A stretch of 64,000 nucleotides of DNA, taken from Flavobacterium sp. 1355. Lineage in GTDB: Bacteria > Bacteroidota > Bacteroidia > Flavobacteriales > Flavobacteriaceae. Positions 15,630 through 25,142 of the stretch are shown here, one piece after another (position 1 is the first letter of the stretch; each line of letters begins with the position of its first letter). The stretch lies in the NCBI RefSeq assembly GCF_017833415.1, contig NZ_JAFICC010000011.1:1-64000 (forward strand), written 5' to 3'. The notes under the pieces were generated by a model, which saw nothing but the letters and a program-made list of their open reading frames with translations, did no database searches and was not told the origin of the DNA. Position numbers and translations under genes: made by a program.

Positions 15630-17966
15630 ATGCATAAATATATTGACCAGCTCAACGAAGCGCAAAGAGAACCTGTTTTACAAAAAGACGGGCCAATGAT
15701 TATTATTGCTGGTGCAGGTTCTGGAAAAACCCGTGTATTAACTATTAGGATTGCTTATTTGATGCATCAGGGTGTTGATGCGTTTAATATTTTGTCGCTG
15801 ACTTTTACCAACAAGGCGGCAAGGGAAATGAAACACAGGATTTCTGATATTGTTGGACCAACAGAAGCAAAAAATCTCTGGATGGGAACTTTTCACTCGA
15901 TTTTTGCTCGAATTCTTCGTTCAGAATCTGAGCATTTGGGTTATCCGTCCAACTTTACAATTTACGATTCTCAGGATTCTGCAAGATTGATTTCTTCAAT
16001 CATAAAAGAAATGCAATTGGATCGTGATATCTATAAACCAAAGCAGGTTTTGGGCAGAATTTCGAGTTACAAGAACAGTTTAATAACAGTAAAAGCATAT
16101 TTTAATAACCCGGAACTGGTTGAAGCCGATGCGATGGCAAAAAAGCCAAGATTGGGAGATATTTATCAGCAATATGTTGAGAGATGTTTTAAGGCAGGTG
16201 CAATGGATTTTGATGATTTATTGTTGAAAACTAATGAGTTACTGACCCGTTTTCCTGAAGTATTAGCCAAATACCAAAACCGTTTTCGCTATATTCTGGT
16301 AGATGAGTACCAGGATACAAATCACTCTCAGTATTTAATTGTCAGGGCTTTATCAGATAAATTTCAAAATATTTGCGTGGTAGGAGATGATGCGCAGAGT
16401 ATTTATGCTTTCCGCGGGGCGAACATTAATAATATTCTGAATTTTCAAAAAGATTATGAAGGTGTAAAAACATTTCGATTAGAACAAAATTACCGTTCAA
16501 CCCGAAATATTGTTGAAGCCGCAAATACGATTATTGACAAGAATAAAACCAAGCTGGATAAAATTGTCTGGACGGCCAATGATTTTGGTCCGAAGATCAA
16601 AATTCACCGAAGTCTGACCGATGCAGAAGAAGGTCGTTTTGTGGCCAGTACCATTTTTGAGCAAAAAATGCAAAATCAGCTTCACAATGGTTCTTTTGCG
16701 ATTTTATACCGTACAAATGCACAATCACGTGCCATGGAGGATGCGTTGAGAAAACGTGACATTCCATACAGGATTTATGGCGGATTATCTTTTTATCAGC
16801 GTAAAGAAATTAAGGATGTGTTATGCTATCTGCGTTTGGTAATTAATCCAAAGGATGAGGAAGCATTAATTCGTGTAATCAATTATCCTGCACGCGGTAT
16901 TGGAGATACAACGGTTGAAAAACTGACAATTGCAGCCAATCATTACAAACGCTCGATTTGGGAAGTAATGGTGAATATTGACAAGATCGACTTAAAATTA
17001 AACTCAGGAACCAAACAAAAACTGAATGATTTTGTAACCATGATTCAGAGTTTTCAGGTTATTGAGCAAAATCAGGATGCTTTTTACATTACAGATTACG
17101 TAGCTAAAAAAACCGGATTGGTTCAGGAATTAAAGAAAGATGCAACTCCGGAAGGAATGGCAAAAATTCAGAATATAGAAGAACTTTTAAACGGTATAAA
17201 AGATTTTACCGAAGGTCAGAGAGAAATAGACGGAGCAAGAGGTGCTTTGTCTGAATTTATGGAGGATGTCGCGCTGGCAACAGATTTGGATAAAGATACA
17301 GCAGACGAAGATCGTGTCGCATTAATGACAATTCACTTAGCAAAAGGACTTGAATTTCCTCATGTTTTTGTTGTTGGTATGGAAGAAGATCTGTTTCCAA
17401 GTGCCATGAGTATGAGTACCAGAAGCGAGTTAGAAGAAGAAAGACGTTTGTTTTACGTAGCTTTGACCCGTGCTGAACATCAGGCGTATCTAACGTATGC
17501 GCAATCAAGATATCGATGGGGGAAACTAACAGATAGTGAACCATCGAGATTTATTGAAGAAATCGATCCGCAGTATTTAGAATACTTAACGCCTGCTGAA
17601 AGTAATTATCGCTATAAACCAATGATTGATAGTGACATTTTTGGCGATATTGATAAATCTAAGTTGCGATTGGCAAAACCGGTAGGAGGAACTCCGCCAA
17701 AGCACATTACAGATAATGAGCCAAAACCTGATTTGAATATTCGTAAATTAAAACCAGTTGCAGGAACTAATCCAAATGCAAGTGCACCAAATTTATTTGA
17801 CAGTAAACTAACTATCGGAAATGTGGTTATGCACGAACGTTTTGGAAAAGGTGAAGTCATTAATTTAGAAGGCGTTGGCGCAGATAAAAAAGCAGAAATA
17901 AAATTTGAAGTAGGCGGAATTAAAAAACTTCTGCTAAGATTTGCTAAATTAGATGTAATCGGTTAA
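15630..17966 (+). CDS. uvrD: UvrD/PcrA-type DNA helicase
   Basis: A superfamily 1 3'-5' helicase for nucleotide excision repair, mismatch repair and clearing of recombination filaments. The 778 residues show Q-motif-like LNEAQREPV, Walker A AGAGSGKTRVL (about 28-38), motif Ia LTFTNKAAREM, Walker B VDEYQDTNHSQY, motif III GDDAQSIYAFRGA, motif IV QNYRSTRNI and motif VI FYVALTRAEH. The C-terminal tail ends with a Tudor-like segment (VMHERFGKGEV), usual for PcrA/UvrD and thought to contact RNA polymerase. Length is typical. It appears monocistronic. Confidence 0.96.
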   Translation: MHKYIDQLNEAQREPVLQKDGPMIIIAGAGSGKTRVLTIRIAYLMHQGVDAFNILSLTFTNKAAREMKHRISDIVGPTEAKNLWMGTFHSIFARILRSESEHLGYPSNFTIYDSQDSARLISSIIKEMQLDRDIYKPKQVLGRISSYKNSLITVKAYFNNPELVEADAMAKKPRLGDIYQQYVERCFKAGAMDFDDLLLKTNELLTRFPEVLAKYQNRFRYILVDEYQDTNHSQYLIVRALSDKFQNICVVGDDAQSIYAFRGANINNILNFQKDYEGVKTFRLEQNYRSTRNIVEAANTIIDKNKTKLDKIVWTANDFGPKIKIHRSLTDAEEGRFVASTIFEQKMQNQLHNGSFAILYRTNAQSRAMEDALRKRDIPYRIYGGLSFYQRKEIKDVLCYLRLVINPKDEEALIRVINYPARGIGDTTVEKLTIAANHYKRSIWEVMVNIDKIDLKLNSGTKQKLNDFVTMIQSFQVIEQNQDAFYITDYVAKKTGLVQELKKDATPEGMAKIQNIEELLNGIKDFTEGQREIDGARGALSEFMEDVALATDLDKDTADEDRVALMTIHLAKGLEFPHVFVVGMEEDLFPSAMSMSTRSELEEERRLFYVALTRAEHQAYLTYAQSRYRWGKLTDSEPSRFIEEIDPQYLEYLTPAESNYRYKPMIDSDIFGDIDKSKLRLAKPVGGTPPKHITDNEPKPDLNIRKLKPVAGTNPNASAPNLFDSKLTIGNVVMHERFGKGEVINLEGVGADKKAEIKFEVGGIKKLLLRFAKLDVIG

Positions 17967-18185
17967 AATTATTAGTTTCAAAGTTTCAGGTTCAAGTTTC
18001 CTGCTTTGAACATAATTTAACCACAAAGTATTTTTTTTGGTGGTTTTTAATTGTCTTTATTAAGTTCGCAATGCTTTTGTAGCGAACTTTGCGTAAACCC
18101 TTTGCGAACCTTGCGGTTAAGAAAGATTACACAAAATTTATACTTGTTACGTGAAACAAAATTAAACTTTAAAACAAAACTTTAA

Positions 18186-18806
18186 ATGGCTGAATTTATA
18201 AAAATATATCCCGACAAACCCAGTGAAGCTGCAATTGCAAAAGTGGTGAAAGTACTTCAAAATGGCGGATTGGTCATTTATCCAACAGATACTGTTTACG
18301 GGTTGGGTTGTGATATTACCAATTCCAGGGCTTTAGAAAAAATTGCAAAAATTAAGGGTGTTAAATTAGAGAAAGCTAATTTCTCGTTTATTTGTCATGA
18401 TTTAAGTAATCTGTCAGATTATGTAAGACAAATTGATACTGCTACTTTTAAAATTTTAAAAAGGGCTTTACCAGGACCTTACACCTTTATTTTACCAGGC
18501 AATAATAATTTGCCGAAAGAGTTTAAAAAGAAAACAACTGTTGGTATCCGTGTTCCGGATAATAATATTATTCTCGAAATTGTACGTCAGTTAGGGAATC
18601 CGGTTGTATCTACTTCCATTCGTGATGAAGATGATGTAATTGAATATACAACAGATCCTGAATTGATTTTTGAAAAATGGCAAAATCTTGTAGATCTGGT
18701 AATTGATGGTGGTTATGGAGACAATGTTGGTTCAACAATTATTGATTTATCAGAACATGAACCTATTATTGTGAGAGAAGGAAAGGGCGATATTGAAATT
18801 TTGTAA
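18186..18806 (+). CDS. YciO/Sua5/YrdC family protein
   Basis: The 206-residue protein has the YrdC fold signature YPTDTVYGLGCDI and the later PGPYTFIL, GIRVPDNN and NPVVSTSIR segments. Sua5/TsaC proteins make threonylcarbamoyl-AMP for the t6A37 tRNA modification. Length, the opening FIKIYPDKP and the end IIVREGKGDIEIL follow the E. coli YciO paralogue more closely than TsaC, and whether YciO-type proteins carry out that step in cells is uncertain. The ATPase partner of t6A synthesis, TsaE, is encoded 12 kb away (30421). The gene ends upstream of a shared bidirectional terminator. Confidence 0.85.
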   Translation: MAEFIKIYPDKPSEAAIAKVVKVLQNGGLVIYPTDTVYGLGCDITNSRALEKIAKIKGVKLEKANFSFICHDLSNLSDYVRQIDTATFKILKRALPGPYTFILPGNNNLPKEFKKKTTVGIRVPDNNIILEIVRQLGNPVVSTSIRDEDDVIEYTTDPELIFEKWQNLVDLVIDGGYGDNVGSTIIDLSEHEPIIVREGKGDIEIL

Positions 18807-18941
18807 AAAAAAACTGAAATCGTGTAAAAAGCTAGAAAAAAATAATTAACTTTAGATTAGTTAAAATTTAGTTAGTTAATTGAAAATAATCTATTCTTGA
18901 TTTTGCATTTAATTGGTTATTAAAAAAAGTCAAGAATACAT

Positions 18942-18967
18942 AAAAGCAGGTCATTAGACCTGCTTTT
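18942..18967. terminator. bidirectional intrinsic terminator
   Basis: A 10-bp stem AAAAGCAGGT / ACCTGCTTTT (18942-18951 with 18958-18967) and a 6-base loop are flanked by T-rich tracts on both strands. It lies between the convergent yciO-like and OmpA-lipoprotein genes. Confidence 0.85.
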
Positions 18968-18997
18968 TCTGTTTTATAAAGTTATTTTAACCTTAAA

Positions 18998-19831
18998 TTA
19001 TTTTTGTTGTTTTTTCATTTCTTTTTCAATCATATCATAAAATTGATCGATTTTTGGCATAACAACAATACGGGTTCTTCTGTTACGAGCTTTGTTTTCT
19101 GCAGAATCGTTTGCAACTAACGGAACATATGAGCTTCTACCAGCTGCGATTAATTTTGCAGGGTTAACACCAAGATCATTTGTCAATACACGTACAATAG
19201 AAGTAGAACGTTTAACACTCAAATCCCAATTGTCTAATATTACACCATTGCTTTTGTATGGTACGTCATCAGTATGACCTTCAACCATACACTCGAAATC
19301 TGGTTTGTCGTTTACTACTTTTGCAACTTTTGCTAAAACAGATTTTGCTTTGTCACTTACTTCATAGCTACCGCTTTTGAATAATAATTTATCTGCGATT
19401 GAAATAAATACAACTCCTTTTTCAACATTGATTTCGATATCCGGATCGTTGATTCCAACTGCACCTTTTAAACTTGTAACTAAAGCTAATGTTACACTGT
19501 CTTTTTTAGTTAAGGCATCTTGAAGTCTGGAGATTTTTAAATCTTTTTCTTTTAAGCTTTCTAAAGATTTCTCAAGGTTTTCTGCTCCTTTTGTAGTTAA
19601 TACAGTTAAATCTTTAGAACTGTTTATTAAGTCTTGATTGTGTGCTTTATAACTTTCAGCTGTAGCTGCTAATCCTGCTTTCTCTTCTAAGCAAGAATTT
19701 AATTTAACTGTGCAAGAATTTAATAAGTCCTGAATCTCTTTGTTTTTAGCTTCCAAGGCAGCATATTCCTTTTTAGAAACACACGAAGTCAAAGCCATTA
19801 ATACTGATAGTGCAATTACTATTTTTCTCAT
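18998..19831 (-). CDS. OmpA-domain lipoprotein with coiled coil
   Basis: The signal peptide ends in lipobox LTSC (Cys17), so the protein should be a lipoprotein of the envelope. Residues about 20-115 are predicted coiled coil (repeated Lys/Glu/Leu heptads). The C-terminal half is an OmpA/MotB peptidoglycan-binding domain: LLFKSGSYEVSD, VEGHTDDVPY, the NWDLSVKRS helix and the ARNRRTRIVV end motif. It likely tethers the outer membrane to peptidoglycan. Length (277) fits flavobacterial OmpA-family lipoproteins. A TAAATTTG box on the minus strand (19861-19868) may be its -7 promoter element. Confidence 0.92.
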   Translation of the reverse strand: MRKIVIALSVLMALTSCVSKKEYAALEAKNKEIQDLLNSCTVKLNSCLEEKAGLAATAESYKAHNQDLINSSKDLTVLTTKGAENLEKSLESLKEKDLKISRLQDALTKKDSVTLALVTSLKGAVGINDPDIEINVEKGVVFISIADKLLFKSGSYEVSDKAKSVLAKVAKVVNDKPDFECMVEGHTDDVPYKSNGVILDNWDLSVKRSTSIVRVLTNDLGVNPAKLIAAGRSSYVPLVANDSAENKARNRRTRIVVMPKIDQFYDMIEKEMKKQQK

Positions 19832-19865
19832 AATTTAAATTTAATTTTAGACGTTATTTACAAAT

Positions 19866-20885
19866 TTAGTTTTTAATATTTTGAATACTGTTAAAGATTT
19901 CTTTAAATAAAGTCAATTTCTTTATGTAATACAAGTAAACGATACTTTTTACGGTATAGTATTGCTGAATTTGAAAATCTTTTCTTTTTTTTAAATACTT
20001 TAAAGATATGCAATAAAACGAAAAATGGGCTTTTAAAATGGCAAAAGTATGCCTGAATTTCCCTTGTGTCAGAAAACGGATACCGGCAATTCCGTCTAAA
20101 ACCATACGAAAGAAAATGGTGAAAAAAAGACCTTTTTTTGGTACGTTTTTTACAAGCATTAATAAAGAATTCCTAAAATTTAGATATGTTTTTTTAGGGT
20201 TGCCCTGATTCAAGGTTGCTCCTCCAACATGATAAACAGTTGATTGTGAGTTGTATTTTATAATATAGCCTTCATTGAGCGCGCGCCAGCATAAATCAAT
20301 CTCTTCCTGATGGGCAAAAAATGTTTCATCAAAACCTCCCAGTTCATGATACACTTCTTTTCTAATAAAAAAACAAGCCCCTGATGCCCAGGATAGTTCA
20401 CAATTATCATTATATTGTCCATTATCTTTTTCGACAGTATCAAAAATTCGTCCACGACAATACGGATACCCATATTTATCTATAAATCCCCCGGCAGCAC
20501 CAGCGTATTCAAAATATTCCTTGTTTTTAAAATCAAGAATTTTTGGCTGAATGATAGCAGTTTGTTTCTCATTATTAAATGTTTCAATTATAGGTTTTAG
20601 CCAATCTTCTGTCACTTCGATGTCAGAATTTACTAAAGCATAAATTTCTGCATCTACATGCTGTAAGGCATCATTATAGCCTTTTGCAAAACCATGATTG
20701 CCATTATTTCTGATAATCTTCACTGAGGGAAAATTATTCTCGACGAAAAGAACAGAATCGTCTGTTGATGCATTATCTGCAACATAAATAGTGGCTTCTG
20801 CAGAAAATTGAATTACAGAAGGCAAAAATTGTTCTAACAATTTTACTCCGTTCCAATTTAAAATGACGACTGCTATTTTATCCAA
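19866..20885 (-). CDS. family 2 glycosyltransferase
   Basis: This GT-A enzyme of 339 residues begins DKIAVVILNWNGVKLLEQFL and contains VADNASTDDS, the NHGFAKGYNDAL nucleotide-binding region, the metal-binding ALVNSDIEV and FFAHQEEIDLCWRA acceptor-side motif. It resembles rhamnosyltransferase-like transferases in polysaccharide or lipopolysaccharide assembly. The acceptor is unknown. No in-frame ATG precedes the first motif, so the start is a TTG at 20885. It lies 18 bases after the HSDR_N-domain gene and is probably cotranscribed with it. Confidence 0.9.
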   Translation of the reverse strand: MDKIAVVILNWNGVKLLEQFLPSVIQFSAEATIYVADNASTDDSVLFVENNFPSVKIIRNNGNHGFAKGYNDALQHVDAEIYALVNSDIEVTEDWLKPIIETFNNEKQTAIIQPKILDFKNKEYFEYAGAAGGFIDKYGYPYCRGRIFDTVEKDNGQYNDNCELSWASGACFFIRKEVYHELGGFDETFFAHQEEIDLCWRALNEGYIIKYNSQSTVYHVGGATLNQGNPKKTYLNFRNSLLMLVKNVPKKGLFFTIFFRMVLDGIAGIRFLTQGKFRHTFAILKAHFSFYCISLKYLKKRKDFQIQQYYTVKSIVYLYYIKKLTLFKEIFNSIQNIKN

Positions 20886-20903
20886 GAGTATTTTTTTATT
20901 TAT

Positions 20904-21356
20904 TTATAATTCCATTTTATAATCCGGTAAGGATTGTAAAAACTCGTATTTTTCATTTTCAAAATCCATCTGACAATAGTAATGACTCAGACCATTGGTA
21001 ACATTCAAAAACCGTGCCTTCATTGTCATATTATAACGTGCAATCTGATCAAAAGTCGCCTGCGAAATTTTAACCTCAGGGGCCTTACATTCAACTAATA
21101 TATGTATAGAACCATCAGGGTTAAAGACAACAATATCGTATCTTTTTCGTAATTTATTGATGGTTAGTACTTTCTCTACATTTATTAGAGATTTTGGATA
21201 TTTTTTTTCATTTATTAAATAATGAACAACATGTTGACGAACCCATTCTTCGGGAGTCAGGATGATAAATTTTTTCCGTATTTCATCAAAAATAGACACT
21301 TTATTTTCGCTATTTTTGAATCGGAAAGGATATGTCGGAAAATTTAATTTTAGCAT
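20904..21356 (-). CDS. type I restriction HsdR N-terminal domain protein
   Basis: This 150-residue stand-alone protein has a PD-(D/E)xK nuclease-like core: RKRYDIVVF carrying the Asp and VECKAPEVK carrying the E-x-K, following the EEWVRQHVVHYL helix. It matches the HSDR_N_2 domain seen as a single-domain protein across Bacteroidetes. No helicase or methylase genes are nearby, so it is not a restriction system by itself; a housekeeping or DNA-structure role is possible. It is followed by the glycosyltransferase gene. Confidence 0.85.
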   Translation of the reverse strand: MLKLNFPTYPFRFKNSENKVSIFDEIRKKFIILTPEEWVRQHVVHYLINEKKYPKSLINVEKVLTINKLRKRYDIVVFNPDGSIHILVECKAPEVKISQATFDQIARYNMTMKARFLNVTNGLSHYYCQMDFENEKYEFLQSLPDYKMEL

Positions 21357-21387
21357 AAAACAAAAATAGAAAATAGTTTTAGGTTTC

Positions 21388-21403
21388 TCCCGAAGTCTCG
21401 GGA
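21388..21403. repeat. CCCGAAG...CGGGA palindrome
   Basis: TCCCGAAGTCTCGGGA differs from the palindrome in the 15315-15553 element at its centre. A further copy is at 40475. It sits between divergent genes upstream of holA. Confidence 0.6.
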
Positions 21404-21462
21404 TAAAGTTTCAAGTTATTGAAATGTGAATCTGAAATAGTAAACTTGAAACAAAAAAACAG

Positions 21463-22467
21463 ATGGATGAAGTTGTAAAGATTGTAAATGATATAAAAGC
21501 CGGAAATATAAAACCGATTTACTTTTTAATGGGAGAAGAGCCTTATTATATAGATAAATTATCAGAATATATTGAGCAGAATGTACTTAGTGAAGAAGAA
21601 AAAGGATTCAACCAGACAGTTTTGTACGGAAGAGATGTTACTGTTGAAGATATTGTTTCAACGGCCAAGCGCTATCCTATGATGGCTGACCGTCAGGTTG
21701 TTATCGTAAAAGAAGCACAAGATTTGTCCAGAACGATAGATAAAATTGAATCTTATGTTAATAATCCGATGGACACAACGGTTTTGGTTTTTTGTTATAA
21801 ATATAAGACACTGGATAAACGTAAAAAAGTTACTAAATTATTAGCTCAGAACGGAATTGTTTATGAAAGCAAAAAACTATATGAGAATCAGGTTGGTGAC
21901 TGGATAAAGCGGGTTCTTGCAGGTAAAAAATATACTATAGACCCAAAAGCAAATGCAATGCTAGTTGAATTTTTGGGAACAGATTTGAGTAAAATCAACA
22001 ATGAACTCGAAAAGCTACAGATTATTTTACCTCAGGGAACTATGATTACACCCCAGCATATCGAGGAAAATATTGGTTTCAGTAAAGACTATAATGTTTT
22101 TGAATTAAGAAAAGCAATTGGAGAACGCAATCAGTTAAAAGCTTATAAAATCGCAGAAAATTTTGCTCATAATCCTAAAGAATATCCGCTTGTTATGACA
22201 ACCGGATTAGTTTTTGGATTTTTTGTCCAACTCTTAAAATACCACGGACTAAAAGATAAGAACCCCAAAAACGTTGCCGCAGCGATTGGCGTAAATCCTT
22301 ATTTTTTAAAGGAATATGATTTGGCTGTAAAAAATTATCCAATGCGAAAAGTAAGTCAGATTGTTGGTGCATTACGAGATATCGATGTAAAAAGTAAAGG
22401 TGTTGGAGCCAATGCTTTGCCTCAGTCAGACTTGTTAAAAGAAATGCTGTACAAAATATTTAATTAA
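21463..22467 (+). CDS. holA: DNA polymerase III subunit delta
   Basis: The 334-residue product has the delta signature: YFLMGEEPYYIDKLSEYI near the start, VIVKEAQDLS, the TTVLVFCYKYKTLDKRKK segment and a C-terminal collar domain with LVMTTGLVFGFFVQLLKYHGL. Delta opens the sliding clamp within the clamp loader. The ATG start agrees with the family N-terminus. It is the first of three same-strand genes with the small membrane protein and ettA. Confidence 0.9.
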   Translation: MDEVVKIVNDIKAGNIKPIYFLMGEEPYYIDKLSEYIEQNVLSEEEKGFNQTVLYGRDVTVEDIVSTAKRYPMMADRQVVIVKEAQDLSRTIDKIESYVNNPMDTTVLVFCYKYKTLDKRKKVTKLLAQNGIVYESKKLYENQVGDWIKRVLAGKKYTIDPKANAMLVEFLGTDLSKINNELEKLQIILPQGTMITPQHIEENIGFSKDYNVFELRKAIGERNQLKAYKIAENFAHNPKEYPLVMTTGLVFGFFVQLLKYHGLKDKNPKNVAAAIGVNPYFLKEYDLAVKNYPMRKVSQIVGALRDIDVKSKGVGANALPQSDLLKEMLYKIFN

Positions 22468-22535
22468 GCCGTTATAATTCACGATATTTGCGTTTCAAAA
22501 AAAATAAATCACAGTAAAAAATAATTATTACAATT

Positions 22536-22718
22536 ATGGGAATGAATAAAAATACCGTTTTAGGATGGGCAACTTTTATAATGGTACTGATGGGATTGTT
22601 GCTAATTGGTCTTGGTGCTTTTAGATACAGAGATGTTTCTGGTTGGGGATTTGCTGCGGCAGGTGTTGGTTTTTTTGCCAATGCGTGGGTTTTTAATGCT
22701 TTGAAAGGAAGAGTTTAA
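22536..22718 (+). CDS. small membrane protein, CAL67264 family
   Basis: A 60-residue protein with two membrane segments (about 8-25 and 34-53), beginning MGMNKNTVLGWATFIMV and containing GLGAFRYRDVSGWGFA. It matches the conserved flavobacterial family named CAL67264, of unknown function. In this window it lies between holA and ettA. The frame is well away from its neighbours and the composition is strongly hydrophobic, supporting a real gene despite its size. Confidence 0.8.
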   Translation: MGMNKNTVLGWATFIMVLMGLLLIGLGAFRYRDVSGWGFAAAGVGFFANAWVFNALKGRV

Positions 22719-22796
22719 TCTGTTTAATTAATAACAATTGCAGAATTCAATTTCGATTTATAATTTTATAAAAATAAATTAATACAATACTAAAAA

Positions 22797-24488
22797 ATGT
22801 CAGACGATAAGAAAGTAATTTTCTCAATGCAGAAATTGAGCAAAACCTATCAGGGAGCAGACAAACCTGTCCTTAAGAATATTTATCTAAGTTTCTTTTA
22901 CGGAGCTAAAATTGGTATTTTGGGACTTAACGGTTCAGGAAAATCTTCACTTTTAAAGATTATAGCAGGAGTTGATAAAAACTATCAGGGAGATGTTGTT
23001 TTTCAGCCGGGATATACTGTTGGATATTTAGAGCAGGAGCCAATTCTTGATGATTCTAAAACAGTTATAGAAATTGTTCGTGAAGGAGCTGCAGAAACTA
23101 TGGCGGTTCTGGAAGAATACAACCAGATTAATGACTTATTTGGTCTTCCGGAGAACTATGAAGATCAGGATAAGATGGATAAATTGATGGATCGTCAGGC
23201 AGCTTTGCAAGATAAAATTGATGCTCTTGGTGCCTGGGAAATCGATACTAAGTTAGAAATTGCAATGGATGCTCTACGTACTCCAGAAGGAGATACGCCA
23301 ATTAAAAACCTTTCAGGAGGTGAGCGTCGTCGTGTAGCTTTATGCCGATTACTATTACAACAGCCAGATGTATTGCTTCTGGATGAGCCAACTAACCACC
23401 TTGATGCTGAGTCAGTTCTATGGTTAGAGCAGCATTTAGCACAATATGCAGGAACTGTAATTGCGGTAACGCACGATAGATATTTCCTTGATAATGTAGC
23501 AGGATGGATTTTAGAGTTGGATAGAGGAGAAGGTATTCCATGGAAAGGGAATTATTCTTCCTGGTTAGACCAAAAATCAACCCGTATGGCTCAGGAGGAA
23601 AAAGTAGCTTCTAAACGCAGAAAAACTTTAGAACGTGAGTTAGAATGGGTTCGTCAGGGAGCAAAAGGCCGTCAGACCAAACAAAAAGCCCGTTTACAGA
23701 ATTATGACAAATTATTAAACGAAGATCAAAAACAACTGGATGAAAATCTGGAAATCTATATCCCGAACGGTCCACGTTTAGGAACAAATGTCATCGAAGC
23801 TAAAAATGTTGCCAAAGCTTTTGGAGACAAATTATTATATGATAATTTGAATTTCACTTTGCCACAAGCGGGAATTGTTGGAATTATCGGGCCTAACGGT
23901 GCTGGTAAATCTACTATTTTTAAAATGATTATGGGTGAACAAGCTACTGACAGTGGAGAATTTTCAGTTGGTGAAACAGTGAAAATTGCGTATGTAGATC
24001 AGTCACACTCTAATATTGATCCAAACAAATCTATTTGGGAAAACTTTGCAGATGGTCAGGAATTGATTATGATGGGAGGAAAACAAGTAAACTCCAGAGC
24101 TTACCTTTCACGTTTTAACTTTGGAGGTGGTGAGCAAAATAAAAAAGTATCAATGTTGTCAGGTGGTGAGCGTAACCGTTTGCACTTAGCAATGACTTTA
24201 AAAGAAGAAGGAAACGTACTTTTACTGGATGAGCCTACGAATGACCTTGACGTTAACACACTTCGTGCACTTGAGGAAGGTTTAGAGAATTTTGCAGGTT
24301 GTGCCGTAATTATTTCGCACGACAGATGGTTCTTAGACAGAATCTGTACACACATTTTAGCTTTTGAAGGAGATTCTGAAGTTTATTTCTTCGAAGGAAG
24401 TTTCTCTGATTATGAAGAAAACAAAAAGAAACGCCTTGGTGGTGATTTAACTCCAAAACGTTTGAAATACAGAAAGTTGATTAGATAA
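22797..24488 (+). CDS. ettA: ABC-F translational throttle EttA
   Basis: A soluble 563-residue protein with two ABC ATPase domains and no membrane segments. Domain 1 has Walker A GLNGSGKSS, signature LSGGERRRVALCRLLL and Walker B VLLLDEPTNHLDAES; domain 2 has GPNGAGKST, LSGGERNRLHL and VLLLDEPTNDLD. The linker and arm region between them (about 240-330) is rich in Arg/Lys and Glu, as in EttA. EttA binds the ribosomal E site and gates the first peptide bond according to ATP/ADP ratio. Length and the C-terminal LTPKRLKYRKL tail are typical. Confidence 0.95.
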   Translation: MSDDKKVIFSMQKLSKTYQGADKPVLKNIYLSFFYGAKIGILGLNGSGKSSLLKIIAGVDKNYQGDVVFQPGYTVGYLEQEPILDDSKTVIEIVREGAAETMAVLEEYNQINDLFGLPENYEDQDKMDKLMDRQAALQDKIDALGAWEIDTKLEIAMDALRTPEGDTPIKNLSGGERRRVALCRLLLQQPDVLLLDEPTNHLDAESVLWLEQHLAQYAGTVIAVTHDRYFLDNVAGWILELDRGEGIPWKGNYSSWLDQKSTRMAQEEKVASKRRKTLERELEWVRQGAKGRQTKQKARLQNYDKLLNEDQKQLDENLEIYIPNGPRLGTNVIEAKNVAKAFGDKLLYDNLNFTLPQAGIVGIIGPNGAGKSTIFKMIMGEQATDSGEFSVGETVKIAYVDQSHSNIDPNKSIWENFADGQELIMMGGKQVNSRAYLSRFNFGGGEQNKKVSMLSGGERNRLHLAMTLKEEGNVLLLDEPTNDLDVNTLRALEEGLENFAGCAVIISHDRWFLDRICTHILAFEGDSEVYFFEGSFSDYEENKKKRLGGDLTPKRLKYRKLIR

Positions 24489-24510
24489 ATCTAAGTAAAT
24501 TTTCAAAATT

Positions 24511-24560
24511 AAAAAATCTCAGATTCCAATTGTAATAAATTTGAATTTGGGATTTTTTTT
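24511..24560 (+). terminator. intrinsic terminator of ettA
   Basis: A 15-bp stem with two G-U pairs (24511-24525 with 24544-24558) is followed by a run of T. It lies 22 bases after the ettA stop. Confidence 0.7.
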
Positions 24561-24571
24561 ATGTTCAATCT

Positions 24572-24670
24572 TGTCATCCCGAGGAACGAGGGATCACATT
24601 AGAAACTCGACAAAGATTGCCGATTTAGATTGCAGAATCCGAGTGTGATCCCTCGTTCTTCGGGATGACA
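24572..24670. repeat. long inverted repeat, TGTCATCCCGAGGAACGAGG type
   Basis: Arms of about 27 bases (24572-24598 and 24644-24670) are near-perfect reverse complements reading TGTCATCCCGA... and ...TCGGGATGACA, around a 45-base centre. It lies between the convergent ettA and DCC genes. The wording is typical of interspersed hairpin repeats in flavobacteria. Confidence 0.8.
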
Positions 24671-24708
24671 AAAGCGATAATTGGAATTTGAATTTTGTAA
24701 ATTGGAAT

Positions 24709-25122
24709 TTAAAGAAACTTCGCCTTCAACTCCGGAGTAGGAATCATGCAGCTTTCTTTTTTGCCATACCATTTATAACGGTTTTTAGCAATATAATCGT
24801 AAATATAATTTCGAAGTTTTTCGGGAAAAATTCTACAAACAGAAACTAAGCTGTAAATTCCGCCTAGATCTTCAGCAACCTCAATGACTGCAGAAGATTT
24901 GTAATAATAAGCAACACCAGGATTATACAAAATAATACTGTCGATTTTAGTTTGATCAACAGCAATAAAATTACAAATTTCTTTTCCTAAATCTGATTGC
25001 AGAGCAGCAAAACGAAAAATATCTTTTTTATCATGTTTTATAATAAATTGCACTGCGCCATTGCATAAATTGCAGACACCATCGAAAAGGATTATTTTTT
25101 TGTTTTTGGGAAGGTTTTGCAC
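24709..25122 (-). CDS. DCC-family thiol-disulfide oxidoreductase-like protein
   Basis: The N-terminus carries FDGVCNLCNGAVQFIIKHD, the D-x-x-C-x-x-C signature that names the DCC (DUF393, YuxK) family. Then come FRFAALQSDLGKEI and RDPGxxYY-like YNPGVAYYYKSSAVIEVAEDLGG, so all family blocks are present in 137 residues. A redox role is assumed from the CxxC but is not established. No ATG precedes the motif in frame; the start is GTG at 25122. A 33-base palindrome lies 20 bases upstream. Confidence 0.88.
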   Translation of the reverse strand: MQNLPKNKKIILFDGVCNLCNGAVQFIIKHDKKDIFRFAALQSDLGKEICNFIAVDQTKIDSIILYNPGVAYYYKSSAVIEVAEDLGGIYSLVSVCRIFPEKLRNYIYDYIAKNRYKWYGKKESCMIPTPELKAKFL

Positions 25123-25142
25123 TTTAGATTATTTTGAGTCAA

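Noticed and set aside
20904..21356. Type I restriction-modification locus
   Set aside because: Only the N-terminal nuclease-like domain is present as a complete small gene; no hsdM, hsdS or helicase part is nearby.
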